Assembly: GCA_016859345.1 (NCBI GenBank)
Contig: CM029123.1
Coordinates: forward strand, 4,611,501 to 4,675,500
Direction of reading: 5' to 3'
Origin: Istiophorus platypterus
Lineage: Eukaryota; Chordata; Actinopteri; Istiophoriformes; Istiophoridae
Length of the DNA: 64,000 bases
In this document: piece by piece, positions 13,483 through 26,600 of the stretch
How positions within the stretch are numbered: position 1 is the first letter of the stretch
Layout: each line of letters starts with the position of its first letter
Notes under the pieces: model-generated
Told to the model about the DNA's origin: nothing
Database searches by the model: none
Seen by the model: the letters and a program-made list of their open reading frames with translations, nothing else
Position numbers and translations under genes: made by a program

Positions 13483-14443
13483 TGCATGTCAAATGTATAT
13501 CACTAGTAGTATTTTAAATATTGTACAGTAAAGGTGTATTTGACAGTATATCATTTTTGCCCACATAATTTGTTACATTTTATACCAGTTTTATCTCTGC
13601 AGTTTTTTTTCCATGATTCAAGTCAGTTCTGATGACTTTTTATGCACATTTTAACATTTTATATTTTCTTTCACTTTTGTCACAGTGCATAAGAAATACT
13701 GAATGAACACATTTTTTCTCCTAAGCCCCAGTGCATAAAACTTTTAAAGATCAGTATGTATGGTAAGTCAGTGTTGAACCATGAAGCTGGTCTCAAAAAG
13801 GATGTTTGCAAAGGAGACATAACAACAAAAAGCGTCATTTGCTTTTTTTTCTATCCCAAGGAAGTTTGGTTAAACTGGAGGTTACAGCTGCAGCACAACT
13901 TCTTTAAGCCTTTGATTAAGGATTTAAGAAATACATCTCAGAAACAAGAGATGTATCCATCTCACCAACAGGATTTTCAATTGACAAAGAAGCTGTGGCA
14001 GCTCCTGCCATGAGCAGCAGATAAATAATACACAACAAATTAAGAGTTGTTATATCTGTAAGTTGACTTTCAGCTTAACAGCTAAATTAATCACATCTTC
14101 TCCGATCATCATTTTTCTGTTACTGTTTTTGTTGATCTGCAGTAGTACAACTAGATTATGCTGTTTTGGGTAAAACGTTTCGGGCTTGGTTTACATGCTT
14201 CAATTTGAGTGTTTTCACCTTTACATAAAGCTCATTCACAGTAATAGTTTGTATAATATCCACTCACCATTGTTTTTTTAACATGAAGACAAGTAATTTC
14301 TTTTTCTTTCTTTTAGTTACCCCACACTTGAACTACTGACTTGTCAGATAGTAGTGCAACTCTAACCATAGCTCACATTCACAGACATGTGACCTGTCAT
14401 TGGTTGGTCCTGCCTGCTTGTCTCCATCTCTGTCTCCTTTTCT

Positions 14444-14893
14444 TTACATGCAGTTTTGCACTGATTTTAGCGTAGGAAGCATAAGTGCTAACTGGTTAAC
14501 AGTGCAATTAGTTGTACTGTTGCTCTTAATACAATTAAATCCAAATCTTATACCAGAGTCCAAAAAAGCCAAATCTGTATCATATAATATACTGTATCTC
14601 TCTTCTGATGTGGCATTTCTACAACTTACAGCACCCACTCCTCTCTCGGATTCACTCACATAAGGATGTACTACAATCTGTTTAGGCGTGATACCCGTTT
14701 CTGTCGACTGCGACTGTGGCGGGAATGCAGAATTAAGAACCAACTGAGGGGAAGAGGGAGCCAGCGAGCTGATGTAACAATACAATGTTTTTAAAACACT
14801 GAAAAGCCCTTGCACATTTTTAATGACTTCTATAAGGCCGTAAGGATACACATAAACCATTTGACGAGCAATGCTGAATGCAAACAAAACCAT
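14444..14893 (-). other. Longest ORF in the window (149 codons), unassigned
   Basis: An ATG-to-stop frame of 149 codons on the minus strand, starting MVLFAFSIARQMVYVYPYGL. The middle part is Ser/Pro/Thr-rich and there are two NST/NCT-type glycosylation sequons. I recognise no domain, signal peptide or motif. A 149-codon ORF is long for chance in AT-rich DNA, but a single-exon vertebrate gene without homology is unlikely. It might be a remnant of a transposon or a chance frame. Confidence 0.2.
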
Positions 14894-15913
14894 GTTTGTT
14901 TACAATGAATAGTCCACAGGGTAACTTTAATTATCTTTCATAACTTAATCCTGACCTAATTAATTCCAGTTGTTGTTTTCTCTAATGTATTTACCCAGCT
15001 ACGTGGACAGATATTTTGCTCCTAATATTCTTTAGTATGATGAGCTCGCCCATGTTTGTCCTACTTTATGTTGCTGATAAATCCGTCTTCGGCTACAACA
15101 GAAGCATGTCAAATTGCCATAAGTCTCCTTATCAGCAATGTTTTTCTGATACACTGATGCTAGGTGTGTTATTCCCCTCTGGACAAATTAGATATTTTGT
15201 GTCCAAGCAGCATATCTGAACATAAAAGCAAAACAATGTTAGCTCACAGCCCTCACTCCTTTGATCCAAAATACAGTTACATTGTTAAGTAAGATGTTAA
15301 CTGTAGTTTCTTTACTCCATAGAGCTGTTTTGTCTAATTTGCTTTGGCTGTTTGGGTTTGCATTACCTCAGGCTACGTATTTGCATAATGATCATTGAGG
15401 GTTGGAGCGGTATTGTGGAGGCAAACGCGCAGAGGTGAGGCTGAGATGGCTTCTTGAAATCAGTTTGGAAATTGTTTTTTTTTTCAGGCATCCACTCTTC
15501 CAGTAACAAAACAACAATGTTCTCATTTCTTAAAAACAACACAAATGGAAGTCTTAAAACAGCAGTGTGGGTCAATATGAGTTTGGAAGTGATGCCAGTT
15601 TTTATTTTTTTTATTTTCAGTATCAAATTATTGGACAGTAAATCACTGTAATCAGATATTTGTATACCAGCTCACCAGAAACAAGAACGCGGTCCATGAC
15701 CATTCTTGTCCCCTTAACACGTCTTTTGGCTGTTTTTATTTTTAAATGTTTTGTGAGCGTTAAGCAGTTTCATGGCCTCTTCATCATCAGTGAAAATGAT
15801 CCTCCTTTGTAAAGCGGTAATCTCGGCGTGTGGCACTCCTGGCCTTTCTGAGCCGGTTGCAAATCCATGGCCACCACTGTCAGTCCTGGTGAGACACCTG
15901 GAAGGAAGTCATT

Positions 15914-16108
15914 CAGCTCTGGAAGCAGTGAGCCTGTGATTAAGCACATGGTCGCTTATAAGTAATATCTATCACTGTGACGGTCTAGAAACAACAGTAG
16001 TAGTTTTCAGGGAACCAGTGCCAGCTGTAAGGTGGCTTATTATGGACCTATTACATCTCTTTGCCTGCTACAACAGCTTCATAGCAGGACAATTTACCCT
16101 GCTGCTCT
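15914..16108. repeat. Inverted copy of the MITE interior (probable donor site)
   Basis: About 195 bp, starting AGCTCTGGAAGCAGTGAGCC, are the reverse complement of the interior of the element at 13104-13482, with about four mismatches seen by eye. The terminal inverted repeats of that element are absent here, and the flanks differ. Its left flank (15740-15913) is unique-looking DNA that runs smoothly into the repeat, so this is more likely the original location. Confidence 0.65.
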
Positions 16109-19100
16109 CTTTCGCTGTCTCAGCTTAACTCCATCCTCTATCTGGGGACAGTCACCTGCAGAGGGGCAGATGGTCTTATTTCTCCCACTGGGACGGTTTC
16201 AGTCATGTGCAGAAGTATCGCAGTGCTTTATTTTTCTATCACCTTCCCTAGAAAAATGCAAAATGTTAACTTTTGTTATAGGATCACAATAGCTAACAAT
16301 TTTAATGCTGTTTGCATTTTATATTTGGATAATACAGTCTTTATGATCTATACATTTCAAATAAAAATGGACCAAGAGTTGGACTAGTTGGTGGGATTGA
16401 TGACCTACTTTGGTAAGTCTGTAGAAAGTAGGTTGCTGGTCAAGTCAGCTAATACTGTACATGTGTCCCATCCATTACACCAACAGAACGTTGGAAAGTT
16501 TGAAAGTTGGAAGTGCTACACTTACACCTCCCTGCCCAAATTGATCTGCCCCATCCACCTTATGTTCCCCAGCCCATGTCTGCATCGCTATTGGGAATGT
16601 TTCTGGTTGACATGTGCTTGTGGTCGCCTTGATTAGCAAATATTGGACTAATTTTACAGTTTATGTACAGTCTTAAGCATTACGATGATTGGAAGAACAC
16701 AAGAGACTTCCTTCAAATGCAGTCTTAGATACACAGTATATCGATTGCTATTAGCAGTAGCATCAGCCCTAATTAGAACTAGTCTTGTTGCTATGGTTAA
16801 TAGTCATGGTGAGTGGTCAGAATGAGTTGGTGTTTGTGCTTTTCTAATGTGTATATACAGTAGAGTGAGCAGTGAAAACATTCGATTTTTGGTGACACTC
16901 TTACCCTGAAGGGGACTTTTATATCTATGTCTTTTTGAGTATCAGAAAGTTTTTGTGATCCAGTGGAACCTCCTCCATTTGGACGGCTGGTTTTAACACT
17001 ACCAGGTATGAGGTTCAATAAATCATACATAAACAATATTAGTAATTTTTCATGATATGGACTTGTTATTATGTAACTAGCTTTTAAACTCACATTATGT
17101 TATCAATAAAATGAATAATACTCATTTATAGTTGGATGAAATGTTAATCAAAGTCAGTAAGTTTAGTGATCATTTCTGAAGAATACTCATAATTACATGC
17201 ATCATTGCACTGCTAAGTTAAGAACCAGTGCCCTTGAATTTTTTCAAGAGGTTTTATTGAAACATAAAACTACAAAACAGAGTAAGCTAGTTCAAGCTGA
17301 TGCTGGAGGTAACTTTGAGACAAAGATTATTTTTTTACTAAGGTATCAGTGGTGGTGGTCATAGCATCAGGCCACATGACCTCCTTGTAAATGTGGACAC
17401 GTGTTCCAGGCTTTAAGAAATTTATAGTGAGCTTTGTAAACTGAGACGAAAAAATTGGCCTAACACCAGTGCTCTGTTTTTTCCATGAATATTTGGCTTT
17501 TTCCCCTCAGTCACAGTTATTGTTATTATTATTATTATTATAAAAAATTTTGTGGCCATATGATCCAAAGTTTTACAGAAAAACGTAGTATTTTTTTCCT
17601 TTTTCTTCTATCGCCCTTTTCTCGATTTAAATACTGATTACTCACTACTACAAATGCATGTCCTCTTGCTGATGTATGATATTATTTCCTCTATACATGG
17701 TGGTTAATTTGCCTTGCATGTCCTATACCTCAACTCCTCATTAATATTGTATGATCTTGTTAGTGTCTTCTGCCTCTTCCTTACCCCTCAACACCACGGC
17801 TGCAGAAGCTGGATGGAAAATCTGAAAGCTAACTTGAATCTCCTAATTTTACCAGACTTGTAGACATGGGACAGGCTCATATCCATCCAAGGATTATCCT
17901 CTACTGTCTCCCCTCCAAAAAATCATTATATGGAGGTGTCAAAAGAAATGAGATTAGTTCCCTCTTCTTTCCTCTCTCTAGTGGAAAATACATTTTTATG
18001 TGTGATTTTCATCCAAATAATCCGAGGGTACAGATGAGCAGGTTCTTGACTGTTATGAATCAGAATTGCATGACATTAAGGTAAGGACAGAAGGAGGAGC
18101 AAGTGTAGGTTTCAAAAACTATTTGAATAAATCATTATTAACTGTGTTTATGGGCCCAACACCCAATCACTTGACCCCGTGTTACCCTCATCACTCTAGA
18201 TGGAAGCATTTCTTTAATAAAATATTGAAACATTTTCACTGGCAGTAAATCTGCACTGAACTGGCAACCATATGTGAAGGTTCTCTCTCATTACAGCAGG
18301 CAGTCAGGGCAGCAGCATCTATATGCTGTGGTAATGAAGACTTCACAGAGGCTAGGGATAAAGGCTACAGTGGAGCACGAGGAGAGAAAAAACAGGTGGA
18401 GTGCCAAGGAAAGGAGGTCAATACTGGAAGCGGAATAATGAAAAGAGGTAATGTCAGGGTTATTAATTTAAAATGCATCTGCAGAGCTCCACAACTTTCT
18501 AATTTCAGAAAAAAATGTGTTGAAAAAAATTGTCTGAAAAAAGAACTGTAATTATGCCTCTTAGGTCCATTTTAAATTCTCTGAATATTAGTATGCATCT
18601 GCATGTGTGTGTGTGTGTGTGTTGTGTCTAAGCTTGACTTGCATAAGTTAAAAAGTTAATGATTTATTGGCTAGGCAGTAATCAATGTATAGCCAATAAA
18701 CTTACATAACTTTTATTACTCAAGGTAAGACCAATCTGAAAGCTATATTCTGAGTGTAGTTGTCAGCATTTGTTACAGACTGACTACAGTTGGCAGTTGA
18801 TTTAGTTGCTTTAGGTTGTTGCGCTTCTTATATGACAAATTAGTTGTTAAAATTTGTACTTTAACCACTGTTGCAGGGGAATATATTGATATATCTATCT
18901 TCTATATGACCAGTGACCCTGTTGTTAAAAAAGCAAATAAGCATCAAAAGATTTGTTGCATTCTAAATTATAAATGGCTTTGTTGGAGACATAAGTTAAA
19001 AAGAGGTGATGGATTAAAAAGGGGGCATTTATTCATCAGGGTTACTACAACTCAGCATGTGAGTAATGTCTCCTGACGCTCTGGAGAAAGCACTCCATTG

Positions 19101-19507
19101 TCTGAAAAATAACCCTGATGACATCATTGGGGTTATCTCTGCTCGGACGTGGAGACTGCAAATTTATAAGCAGATGCATGGGTTATAAAGTGGGGGTGTG
19201 GAGTTTGAAAGTTAAAAGTCAGGATGTGTTGTCCTAGTTGCACTGTTTTTAAATTAGTCTCTTTGAGTCACCTGAATTTAGAAAATCAGTGTTATCTACT
19301 GACTTTTTATCTTTTCTTGCACCTTACTACAATGACCTGATGGTTCTGAAGAATCCATGAGGTGCGATCCAATTGATATGGAAACCCAAAGTATCGATAG
19401 TAGTGCCACTGTGTTGTAACAACCTAATATGCCGCACTGTAAACAGTAGGGTGAGTTATGCCACACCTAACAGCCGTGACTAGCCATAAAGTGCACATAC
19501 TGTGGGT
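16109..19507 (+). other. No gene seen; intron-like DNA
   Basis: Short ORFs only. A TTA repeat lies at 17522-17541. A splice-like pair at about 17982-18080 was considered and rejected. Confidence 0.55.
18604..18622 (+). repeat. (TG)n microsatellite, short
   Basis: About nine TG units. Confidence 0.9.
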
Positions 19508-19812
19508 TAAATGGTAAATTGACTTATAAAGCGCTTTTCTAGTCTTATCAACCACTCAAAGCGCTTTTACACTATGGCCACATCCACACATTCACACATA
19601 CATTCATATGGCACTTTTCTATACATTGGCACTATCTATACACACTCACATCCATTTATACACCGGTGACAGATTGCAGGCAATTTGGGGCTGAGTATCT
19701 TGGTTCAGTATCTTGCCCAAGGACACTTTGACATGCGACTGGAGGAGCTGGGGATCAAACAGCTGACCTTCTGGTTGGTGGACAACTCACTCCTGAGCTA
19801 CAGCCACCCTGG
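19508..19812 (-). mobile_element. tRNA-derived SINE, near full length
   Basis: Read on the minus strand it begins AGGGTGGCTGTAGCTCAGGA (A-box TAGCTCAGGAG), has a B box GTTTGATCCCC about 50 bp in, then GTCCTTGGGCAAGATACTGA. Its 3' part is the familiar fish sequence AGCGCTTTGAGTGG ... GACTAGAAAAGCGC, ending near CAATTTACCATTTA. This order matches a widespread teleost tRNA-SINE. It is mildly diverged; clear target-site duplications were not found. Confidence 0.75.
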
Positions 19813-19858
19813 GTCGGGAGCATATGATGAAATGTGATCAACCAAAGAAGAAAATCTG

Positions 19859-19892
19859 GAAAAAAACAAAAACAAAACAAAACAAAACAAAA
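19859..19892 (+). repeat. A-rich (AAAAC)n run
   Basis: Tandem AAAAC units, shortly beyond the tRNA-head end of the SINE at 19508-19812. Confidence 0.8.
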
Positions 19893-22800
19893 ACCTCATC
19901 ACAAAGTAAGATGGTAGCAGAATAACACAGCAGGAGTAAAATTTATAAAGGACGCAGGGAAAAAATGATATGATACCAATAACTTTTATAGGTAACATTG
20001 CATGCTAGTAGTTGTGAAAATCAGTCTACCAAATTTGGGTTTTCAGGTTTCAGACCACATATGTGGCTCAGTATTGTTTAAATGTGAGAGTGTGAATCTG
20101 AGTATGAACTATAAATGTTGAAAATGTAAAGCTAATGAATCTGTACATGTTCTACCGGCTGTCAAATGTAAAATATCTGCTTTGACATTGCTGATCGGAA
20201 AATTTTAACTCCTAAAGCCAATAAGGAGCCTTAGTTTTCTGCTCAGTGTGATTAAATACTACACTATTACTCGTTTTTTTCAGTATTAATGCAATTGTGA
20301 CATAAATTTAATTATGTTGTTTCTGTATCAATTTAAATTTTAAATGACTATAGTACTGTCCTACTCATTAAGACGGTAGCTAATTTCATATTCATTTTGG
20401 TGAAAGCAGCCTTGTGCTCAGTAACTGCTCTTTCTCCTAATGCAGCTAGAGGCCACCATCACAGAAAGGGTGGTGGCAGTTGCTAGGAGCATTTAACTTG
20501 ATATTTTCCACAACAACTGAAAAAAGGAAATCTGCTAATTCAAGAGTTGGCACCGGTATCCGTAAGTTTACAACACTGTGTACAGCTACCTTGATATCCT
20601 TTCACCATTTTTTCAGCCATTCTTACCACTGCTTCTCATGCATATACCAGGCTCCATAGGCAGATGATGTCCCCATTCTTAGTAACTCCAACCAGCGGAA
20701 AAATAGTCACCAATGGACGTGACAATATTCAGGTTAAACAAGCAAACAGTGTGCCTCCCCAAACTTCTAAATTGATGTTCATCTTTAACCTAAAATAAGA
20801 CTGTATGTCACAGACCTATGGCTGAACCATTAGTGTTAGACATAATTCACTGTTTTTATGACGTGAGTGTGGCTCCAGACAGTGCACTAGTGGGGGCTCT
20901 GGACAGTGAGAGACCCCAAGTCCACACACAGGCCATCTGCATACTGAGGCTTCATACCAGCAGGAAAACGAACAAAGACCTTTTGTTTCTGATTGAAGAA
21001 ATGTTAATCAGAAAAGCTGTTTTCGTTGGATCAAGGTGTAAAATGTGAGACTGCCCCCTTAACTGCTGCTAATTGCAAATGTAGGGCTGTAAAAACATCT
21101 TAAAAATAACTCATGGGGTGACTCATATCAGAGGTTAGCAATCCAATCTGTTTCAGAAAATGTTTAAAAATGACTGAAAGTGCAATAATTCCTCTTTAAC
21201 TAAGAATGCATGATTCAAATGATATGGTAAACCTGCTGAAGGACGGCACGCAAAACAAGGCATTACGTTTTCTATGTGTGTGTGTTTAAATGTGGGGGGA
21301 GATTTCTGAGAACTCTTTGGAGATTGAATTTTGTTAATTGCCATCATCCATCAAGCATAACATTCATAAAGGGAATAGCCATTGGACATTTAAAATAATG
21401 CTCAACCACTATGATGGATCACAGTGTTAGTGCTCGTGTTCAATCTGGTTAATGTCTGAGATAATAATTTAGCTTTAATCACTCTTTTTTTGTATATTTG
21501 AAATCATTACTACCTCCTGAGGCGCGCAAGGGTTCTGTGGTCCACAACTAATAACACAGCAATATAAAGCACACATAATGTAACTACTAAAACACATTAT
21601 CTGTACTTGGTTATTTGTTGTAACAACTGGCTTTATATATAGTAGTTTTGTGTGCAGTATTTCACAGTAGTTTTAAAGAAGGCCTATTTATCTTTAACAT
21701 GAGGCTGTCACAAATCAATTAGGTCTAATCTGGATTTATCTTAAACTCTAGATATGACAAATATATGACAAACATTAATAAAAGATAGCAACCCCTAATA
21801 AAAAGATGCAGTATGGGTCTATGAATCTGCTGTCAGTAAAAGCAACTAGTAGTATATTTACTCACACACAATTCTGGTGTAGGTAATTTTATGCTATTTT
21901 CAAGGTACTTAACACTTTACAATTAGTACATAAATATATAACACGTTTAAAATTAGCTTCGCCACAGCCATCACAGCTAGCTACATGCTGCTTGCACATA
22001 AAAGTTGTATTTAAGTACTATTCAAATTTGCCAAATACTTTAATTTTATGCTACTATATACTTCAAAGCCACTACATTTTTCAGAGGGAAATTTCTATTT
22101 ATATTCAATTCCACAGCATTCCTTTCTTTTTTTTATCTATAGTTACTTGTTACTAAATAAAATATGTATGATTTGCTCCACCATAACCAGCTCTGTACAT
22201 GGTAATACATCTCTTTTAACAATCCAAGAGTAAGTATGTAATAAGGTAACACTCACATTATCCGTAGTGAGAACTTTTACTTTTATAATTACACATGTAC
22301 TTTTACTAAAAGATCCCCCACAAGTTTCAGGACATATGAACAGGGGAAACTAGAAGTATTCATTTTGTTGAAGTGTTCTCTTTCTTACTTTAAGATTGTT
22401 TTATCCCCTTGTATTTCTATTTTTTCCTTTTTGTAATGCATGTATTGATTTGTGTTCTTGGCACTCCCCTGTACATACATTTGTTTTAAGATACAAAACA
22501 ATAACAAAAAACAAAAATCGAATCATGATGTAGGTCTATTCACACTTGTTGCATATTAGACCGTGATTGGGCCCAGACTAGTTTTGATGTCACAAAATAA
22601 TGATTATAAATACATGTCTGAAACTTTCCCATGTCAGTAAATGAATTTGAAAACAGTTGTTCTAGGCTCAAAATGACATTAAGTAACATTAAGCAGCACA
22701 CATGTCTGAGGGGAGGGAAAGTCTATGTAAAATCTTGATAAAATAACTATTGCATTTAATCCAGTATTTTTGTAGTATTGTGTATTCAGTGGTATTGATA

Positions 22801-23624
22801 CTTATACAAAGACCTGATTACTGCCCCCCCCATTGCCTGCTTTTATAACAAAAAAAGAATAACAATGGGTAATTGATCAAAAAACTAAAGAAAAATCTGA
22901 AAGGTAAATGACCAATATTAAAACAATAATGTTTAGTGTGTATTCAATGGATTGCGACCATCATAGTATTTGTTTTAGTTTTTAATTTATACATTAAATA
23001 TCAAAAGTTCATTGGTAGAACACACAATCCACCAAAGCTCAAACTACACTTAAATTTGTTATTAACTTCTTAGGTTTAAGTCTTATGCTGAAACTGTTTT
23101 CAACTGTAAACTGACTTTCCAATTTACTTTTCCCAAATTGGGAATTCAACACACTGCACAAGGTATATGTAATGAGAGTCAGAGGTTACGTCACACATAC
23201 ACCAGACAACCCATACTTCAGAAGACATAAGCGTCAATGTCAATCAATGACAAGCAGGTGGAGCTGTGAGCAAAGTTAAGCTCAGGAAAAAACGCCATTA
23301 ACATTACATTTTATTTTTTTTTCCAAAACAGACATGTTTGTGTTTTTTTTCCTGAGAAGGTTCCTCTTACATAGACAGAGCTTATTATTACTGTGCAGCC
23401 TGCTTCTACACAGTTAAGTCTATGTAACATCAAGATCTTGCCTCTCTGCACTTACTCCATATCTGGCATATCTAGAGGCTAGCAGTCTCATTTTAATTGA
23501 TGTTACTTCCACATCTCTGCTTCTTCCTGTGTATTCTGACGCTACTGCTGGTTGGTGCTGTAAGTGACAGCGTGGAGAGGCGCTTCTAATCTGGAGGTGG
23601 CAAATAATCAGAATAATTTGGGCG

Positions 23625-23628
<4 letters not shown>

Positions 23629-23658
<30 letters not shown>
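23629..23658 (+). repeat. (GT)n microsatellite
   Basis: About 15 GT units; explains the poly Thr-His stretch in the minus-strand ORF here. Confidence 0.95.
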
Positions 23659-23661
<3 letters not shown>

Positions 23662-26600
23662 TGTGGGGTGATGGCCTGTATGTACCACTTGTCATTTTTT
23701 CAATTACTCGAGCTGTGGTTAAATGTTCATTTTCAGCAGTCAGCCCGGAGCAAAAACTACTGAGCCCCATTAGGTTTTACCCACAGCCTCACACTCATTA
23801 GTTTTCTCCGGTCAAACGAGAGTGAGGGAGAAGCTGGGCCCGGCCTTTCTAAAGAGGTCAGGGTGGAGTCAACGCTCTGTACAGCCACAGTAGAGATTGT
23901 TAAGGAGTTCCAGCCAGTATCTTACAATAGGAAGATTGCTGTGAAGACTTGGGTGACCTTTTTGAGGCAAATCAGCACACAGCCCTAATTGACCTTATCT
24001 CTTTTTCCTTCTCCGTGTCTTTCTACCTTTCTCTCACATGTAGGAAACGACTGACCTATGAGAGAAGCTAATAAACACGACGGCACAAAACTAGGGCTTA
24101 TGGTTACGTTTAAATCCAGATTCCAGGAGAACTTTTAAAAATGGACATCCTTCCCACCGCTAATAGGTACAGGAGCTTTTTTATCCTGCATCCAGCGCGA
24201 TGCTTTCAGAGCAGTACAGGCATCATTAACCAACGTCCTCTGTTTCCATTGACCTGAGGGATCCCGTCTTGATTCTGTGCCACTATGGCTCTGCCAGCTA
24301 AATGGAGGTTACAGCGAGATGGCATCCATTATTGAGGTATTCAATTCAAATGTCACCCGTTTCCACTTGGCGCTGTTTCCTCCTCCCTAATGTTTGCTTG
24401 GGGCATGTGTGGAGGGAGGATTGGGGGAGGGAGGGTGAGGGACACCACTTTTTGTGCTTTGTTGTCTCAGCCCTGTGAGGGACTTTTTAGCAGACATTAG
24501 CGGGGAGGGATGCAAGGTGACACCGTTGTAAGTCTCAACACTTCACCTTGCACTCTGACACATGGATGTTTTCTTGCACTCGCTCTGCATGGTTAGTATC
24601 CTCCTGAGCACAGGCCTCTAAAATAAGGCTGATTGTAACTATTCATCATCCAGCCTCCACTTAATTGGACCAAAAGAAGATGGGGGGGGGGAGTACAAGC
24701 CTCTCAGGTGGGTGTAGACAGAACATAGTTCAGATAAGAGCTGAAAATACTTCAGGTACTCACATGAAATAAAACCCACTTTCTCTATATGTGCAGGTTA
24801 CTTATTTGGCCACTACAGATTCAGCTCTCATTACCCAGTTACCCTCCTGTCAGTGTAATTCAGTCTTATCATCCCTCAACCCAGTTGAAATTAACAGGTA
24901 ATTTGTAAATGTCACTTTGGGTTAGACACCTCATTTTCTTCCTTTTCCAACAATCCAGCACCCACCAGCTATTTTCCAGTTCCACCAGTTTTCTTGTCTT
25001 TTGAAGAGAAGATTTTCATTCACAAATAGAGTTAGGGTTCACTAAATAAATTGATGAGGGGAAAAATGTGACTTTTAGCTTATTAGACTCAGTCAGTGAC
25101 ACACTACTCAGGACTCCTTTATTTACTGTGATGCTGCATGTGTGCTGAAGTTGTAAAGTTATCCATTTGAGAAGGGAAGTGATTTGTAATGAAATGGTAA
25201 AGGTACTGTATGAAGTAATGGATTGCTTCATACACCAAGCCTTACCCATACAAATGACTGTACAGCACAGATCACTTATGAATGCAGGGACACAGTATTG
25301 TAGAATTCTCCCTACATTTACACGACCTCTGCTGTCTCATTGTGTCAAAGGGCAGTCAAAGGCTTTGTAACAGGCAAGGTAAGTTTATGTATATAGCACA
25401 TTTCTTATATAAATACAATTCAATGGTCTTTACACCAAGCTTTCAAAACATTAAACATGGACATAAAGCATAAAATATTAAAATGCGAATTAATGTGTGG
25501 GAAACTATTTTAAAACAAATTTTAAAAAAGAAGAAATAACGTGCTGGACTTTTTCTTTGGCTACTTTGTATGGTCTCAGCTGGTTGCCTGGCAACTGCTC
25601 AGGGCAGCAACTAGGTGATGAACAAAGTGGAGCGTTTTGCAGCTAAAGAGAGAGATATTCTTCTCATGGGGCCGGTGGTGAACAAAATAAAGCAACGAGG
25701 AGCGTGAATAGATTTGTCACACAACTCCAAAAGAAAGGTAATGTTGCTCTGTAACTGCTTGAATATAAATAAGAAACTAAAAAATTATCAACTTCGTCAG
25801 TGTCGTGTTAACAGCTTAACAGTGTTTCTACTCCATCCAAGTAGCCAAAAACAAGACTAGGTCTAAACCCTTAATATGGCTTGTACAATACTTTAACACA
25901 GCTGAAATCCCAACAAAGCAGCTCTCATTTACGTTTTTCAGTTTCTGTCTCAGACAACAGAACAAGTACGAAATAGTGACTGGATTACGGCCCATTAAGG
26001 TCACATGATAACCAGCAGTCCTTTCCAAGACATTTCCAAGCTGCTGTTCTGCTGCTAAAATCCTACAACAGCAACGTTATTGGACAAATTACCATCCACA
26101 TAAGTTAAAGACCACGGCCGTGCTGTGATTTCAGCTACTTTTACTTGTAAAATGATCACTCAGAGAGAAAGTCAGAAGTTCATTCACATCTATGCAGCTG
26201 CTGTGTAGTCATTTAAATGAGACCCAGGACAGGTGTTCCTGCAGAGGGAAAGCCTGACCTTGACTTCATGGGACAATACTTGTTCCTGTCTTCGACAGAA
26301 GGTTGATTGTTTTGTCAAGAAAGTTGCTAGATTTGTCATGAGGTGCTTTTGTGAAGAAAAGTCAGTCAAGGGGTCAGAAAAGTTGTAAAATGTAGTGAGT
26401 GACAAAGGCTTGGTAAATTGGCAATGCTGCCTGATGGCAACCTGATGATGTAATAGAAACTGTTTGCACCAGTTAACTTTGAAAGAGCAACGGCCAATAG
26501 AGAAACCAGTTCGGCTGACCAATGGTGTAACTTCATCACTCAGTCAGTAACTCAGTCAGTCATTTTTTAGGACTCACTCAATACAGATTTAATCAATTTG

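Noticed and set aside
17982..18080. Splice-like segment after CTCTCTAG and before AAG|GTAAGG, open in one frame
   Set aside because: The open frame needs an incoming phase that does not fit the RING-CH exon chain, and the peptide resembles no known protein; treated as chance.
19740..19812. Possible tRNA gene on the minus strand
   Set aside because: It has A- and B-box-like sequence but continues into a fish SINE body and lacks a proper cloverleaf; it is the SINE head.
20450..20490. Short hairpin (GCCACC ... GGTGGC) as a possible microRNA
   Set aside because: The stem is too short for a pre-miRNA and no seed was recognised.
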